Shown in pieces: positions 34,633 to 36,732 of a DNA stretch of 36,732 nucleotides. Made by a program: the position numbers and the translations under genes. Source of the DNA: an uncultured Planctomycetaceae bacterium (GTDB taxonomy: Bacteria; Planctomycetota; Planctomycetia; Planctomycetales; Planctomycetaceae). How positions within the stretch are numbered: the stretch's first letter is position 1; each line of letters opens with the position of its first letter. The notes under the pieces are model-generated. The model ran no database searches, had not been told where the DNA came from, and was given only the letters and a program-made list of their open reading frames with translations. The stretch spans positions 1 to 36,732 of the forward strand of contig CALFSX010000180.1 of NCBI GenBank assembly GCA_937916515.1, read 5' to 3'.

Positions 34633-34926
34633 ATTGTTCTACTTACCAATTGTTATTTCAGGAGTTGAAACTTAAGGGGTGGCGATCAGTTATTCAACCT
34701 CCCTTGTAACACTTTCCCGCTGCCGTTGACACCGATGGTTTTCGCTCATGATGCCAAAACAAGTACCTGTCCATCTTTACCGCAGTCCATAGCTTCACAG
34801 GCTCTCCACGAAATGAACGCCATGTTGTTAGAGTCTTACTCAAAATGATGCGTGCTCGGTGCGCATGTTGGTCGCAGCGACAACGGAGCGGCTAGGCGAT
34901 TTGAACGTCCCATGTCTTGCAGCCAG

Positions 34927-34957
34927 CCACGCCACTGGGTCAAGGGCGCAGCCCTTG
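34927..34957 (+). repeat. dispersed 31-nt repeat, copy B, with hairpin
   Basis: Matches the reverse strand of 7417-7447 at 27 of 31 bases, including a shared 13-base left flank (CCACGCCACTGGG) that is outside the stem. The hairpin here is CAAGGGC, loop GCA, GCCCTTG. Differences cluster in the loop, which suggests that the stem is conserved. Confidence 0.65.
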
Positions 34958-35062
34958 TTAGGCAAACGGCTCTAAGTTTGATGATGTCTCCCGGCGAGAT
35001 TTCCTCCTGCCTGAACAGTTGATTCACTCCATTGGGTTTTGTCGTCAATGTCTGAAAATTAC

Positions 35063-35094
35063 TCCTGCGAATCCGTGGCTCTGCTTTCGCAGGA
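35063..35094. repeat. 9-bp perfect inverted repeat
   Basis: Arms TCCTGCGAA (35063-35071) and TTCGCAGGA (35086-35094) flank a 14-base loop. It is directly followed by a second hairpin. No function can be assigned. Confidence 0.5.
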
Positions 35095-35098
35095 TTTG

Positions 35099-35131
35099 CG
35101 TCTGCAGGACCCTGATTTCGGGCCCCAGACG
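35099..35131. repeat. GC-rich imperfect hairpin
   Basis: CGTCTG (35099-35104) pairs with CAGACG (35126-35131); inside, GG and CCC pair with CC and GGG around a short TGATTTC loop, leaving one mismatch and a bulged A. Only five bases separate it from the preceding inverted repeat, so the two may form one structured element. Confidence 0.45.
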
Positions 35132-35332
35132 GGGCGGAAGCGAACACTGTGAACTTACGAGGTAATCTGCTGGTACGCCTGCGGTGTAGCACAGGAAGAA
35201 GAACTGCTGTCACACATCAATCAGGGAATTTAGTTCGCGGAGCATTTCGTTGCATCATCTGCCAGGGATGTGTCAGAGTTCTTTATTGCGGGCCATGCAC
35301 TTCATGATTGTTTGCCGCAATCCCGGCCAGAC

Positions 35333-35370
35333 TCAGGAAGAAGCCGAGCTGGCTTCCTGATCTTATCTTT
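35333..35370 (+). terminator. terminator-like hairpin without an obvious upstream gene
   Basis: TCAGGAA (35333-35339) and GCC (35343-35345) pair with GGC (35351-35353) and TTCCTGA (35354-35360), with a three-base bulge and loop GAGCT. A U-rich run, TCTTATCTTT, follows. This matches an intrinsic terminator on the plus strand, yet no plus-strand protein gene lies upstream in the intergenic region. Confidence 0.4.
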
Positions 35371-35783
35371 CTGGGTTAGAGGGACGTTGCTGGCATCACG
35401 CAACAATTGCCGGACGTTGTTTGATCGGTGCGGATTTTTTTTAAATTATTTCCGGCGATGCAGATCCGGTTGCAGGTCTGCAAGGCGAAGTTGGTGGCCT
35501 GGAAATTTGTATTCACCGCCGATTGTGTGTCACATTGGCACTCATTCATCCAGATGTTGAGTCAACCTGTGACATGTAGGCACGGCCGTTAAACAGTGAT
35601 GTGTGCATTCGCACGGTGTGTGATTTCTATTGCAACGGTCGTAGTGATAAGGGTGTGCTTGTCGTACGTTGAAAGCTGCGTTCGTGTGTTTATGCAGACT
35701 CGTCGATTCATCGAATGTTGGAGCTCGGGTGATATTCCTGCGGGCGGGGAGATCGAGCTTTCAGCTTCTGATTCAGGAAGAAG

Positions 35784-35788
35784 AAGGA
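35784..35788 (+). promoter_or_regulatory. ribosome binding site of the Cys-rich outer-membrane-type gene
   Basis: AAGGA stands eight bases before ATG 35797, fixing the start of the last gene. Confidence 0.6.
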
Positions 35789-35796
35789 ATCGAGTG

Positions 35797-36732
35797 ATGA
35801 GGAATACTGGTGGCTTGTTGGCCCTGTTTGTCGGCAGTGTTGTCTGGTTGGGGCAAAGCCAGACTGGCATGGCCGGATTGTTGGATGGGATCAATGGTGG
35901 TTGTGCAGATGAAAGCTGTGGAGAGGCCGGATGTGGCGAGTCGTGTTCGTTATTCGAGTGCCAGGGGTTGTCACTGCTTTCGGGCAACGGTGGTACGGGG
36001 TTAATTAAGAAAAGCGATCCCTGCTTCAACGACTTTATCAGTCCGATGATCAACTTCGTCTTCTTCGAAGATCCTCGTACAGTCACAGAAGTGCGTCCGA
36101 TCTTTGTGAACCATTGGGTTCCAAACCGAATTGGAACCGGCGGCGCGGTGCCGGCGGGTGGCACCATTCAGCTTTATGCACTGCAGTTTCGAGCCGCATT
36201 GACGGACCGCTTGAGCTTCATCGCGGTTAAGGATGGATTCATTGTTGACAATACCGGTGGAACTCTGAACAGCGTGCTTGACGACGGATGGGCGTCTGTG
36301 ACTGCGGGGTTGAAGTACAATCTGCTTCGCGATACCGACAGTGGCAGCCTGTTATCGGCGGGCTTTACCTATGAAATACCAATCGGAAGCCAGAAGGCTC
36401 TGCAGGACGTAGGTGACGGAGAATTTCACTTCTTTTTGACAGGCGGTAAACGATTTCTGGACGGAGACGCACATGTTCTCAGCAGCCTGGGTTACCGAGT
36501 TCCGGTAGATAATGGAGTACAGAATACTGCGATTCACTGGTCGAATCACATTGACTATCGCGTCACTGATCGCACTTACCTGTTTACCGAATTCGCGTGG
36601 TGGCACTGGACTGAAGACGCTGGCGCCGGGCTGCCGGGAATTGCCGGACAGGACCTGTTCAACCTGACGTCAACCGGCGTTCAGGGACAGGATCTGCTTA
36701 CTCAAAGTGTGGGAGTAAAATTCAAGCCTCAA
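35797..36732 (+). CDS. secreted Cys-rich, probable outer-membrane beta-barrel protein (partial, runs off the window)
   Basis: An open frame of 312 codons reaches the window end without a stop. It begins with a signal peptide (MRNTGGLLALFVGSVVWLGQ) followed by a Cys-rich stretch at ~residues 35-60 (GGCADESCGEAGCGESC and SLFECQG), with six cysteines in about 20 residues. The rest alternates short strands and turns: RPIFVNHWVPN, GGTIQLYALQFRAALTDRLS, ASVTAGLKYNLLRD, SLLSAGFTYEIPIGS, FHFFLTGGKRFL, IHWSNHIDYRVTDRTYLFTE. That pattern of aromatic-ended amphipathic strands fits an outer-membrane barrel. I do not recognise a named family. The C-terminus, needed to confirm the barrel, is outside the window. 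Confidence 0.82.
   Translation, partial: MRNTGGLLALFVGSVVWLGQSQTGMAGLLDGINGGCADESCGEAGCGESCSLFECQGLSLLSGNGGTGLIKKSDPCFNDFISPMINFVFFEDPRTVTEVRPIFVNHWVPNRIGTGGAVPAGGTIQLYALQFRAALTDRLSFIAVKDGFIVDNTGGTLNSVLDDGWASVTAGLKYNLLRDTDSGSLLSAGFTYEIPIGSQKALQDVGDGEFHFFLTGGKRFLDGDAHVLSSLGYRVPVDNGVQNTAIHWSNHIDYRVTDRTYLFTEFAWWHWTEDAGAGLPGIAGQDLFNLTSTGVQGQDLLTQSVGVKFKPQ

Larger units (their letters stand above)
34622..35796. other. long intergenic region with several hairpins and no supported gene
   Basis: Between the divergent MBOAT operon and the Cys-rich outer-membrane-type gene there are about 1.2 kb without a believable protein. The largest frame (34836-35213, minus) has shadow-like composition and no start signal. 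The region carries copy B of the dispersed repeat (34927-34957), a 9-bp inverted repeat (35063-35094), a GC-rich hairpin (35099-35131), a terminator-like hairpin (35333-35370) and another small hairpin near 35460-35484. Structured RNA or decayed sequence are both possible. Confidence 0.5.

Noticed and set aside
34836-35213. 125-residue open frame on the minus strand
   Set aside because: Arg/Pro/Ser-rich shadow-like composition, spans hairpins and the dispersed repeat, no start signal.

Overview
The window reads as chromosome of a member of the Planctomycetes, probably Planctomycetaceae-like; the genus cannot be fixed from sequence alone. The grounds are two large secreted proteins of the planctomycete cytochrome-C/DUF1549/DUF1553 type, one paired with a DUF1501 protein; a giant surface protein with the planctomycete N-terminal LDQRCLL-type motif (relative of LEPRxLL); a parallel beta-helix enzyme fused to PDZ; and moderate GC with long, loosely packed intergenic stretches. 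I see no rRNA, convincing tRNA, transposase, integrase or CRISPR array.

Layout. 1-969: no supportable gene. 970-4710 (+): giant surface protein with fibronectin-like repeats and a propeller-like C-terminal half, interrupted by an in-frame TGA at 4435-4437. 4845-5326 (-): small gene broken by a one-base frameshift. 5477-10694 (-): secreted SASA-type esterase, then, in transcription order from the right, a secreted cytochrome-c-like DUF1549/DUF1553 protein with an inserted beta-sandwich, an HD-domain protein and a PNPOx-like flavoprotein. 11386-20905 (+): an eight-gene, tightly overlapping chemosensory operon. 21051-24955 (+): the usual DUF1549/DUF1553 plus DUF1501 pair. 25166-26011 (-): Tat-exported dienelactone hydrolase. 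26308-27372 (+): membrane-anchored endonuclease/exonuclease/phosphatase-fold protein. 27431-30364 (-): large beta-helix/PDZ protein. 30578-34621 (-): MBOAT acyltransferase, SGNH-like partner, small membrane protein and HTTM-like membrane protein. 34622-35796: long intergenic region rich in hairpins. 35797-36732 (+): start of a secreted, Cys-rich, probable outer-membrane barrel protein that runs off the window.

The most interesting system is the chemosensory operon. Its order is PilZ-like protein, unknown 118-aa protein, CheW, a transducer with two membrane helices and no external sensor domain, a CheA hybrid kinase with a C-terminal receiver, a receiver-DUF4388-winged-helix-degenerate-receiver protein, a degenerate-FHA/coiled-coil protein, and an unknown 311-aa protein. 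Neighbouring genes overlap by 1-4 bases at most junctions, so they are probably translated together. No CheR, CheB or flagellar gene lies beside it. This suggests a non-flagellar signalling pathway (surface, envelope or cell-cycle control) with two possible phosphate sinks and two scaffold-like end products. That function is inference; the gene content and spacing are seen directly.

Other notable points are a 31-nt dispersed repeat present on opposite strands at two distant intergenic sites (27 of 31 bases identical, each forming a hairpin), two further large intergenic hairpins around the DUF1501 gene, and two broken coding sequences near the left end.
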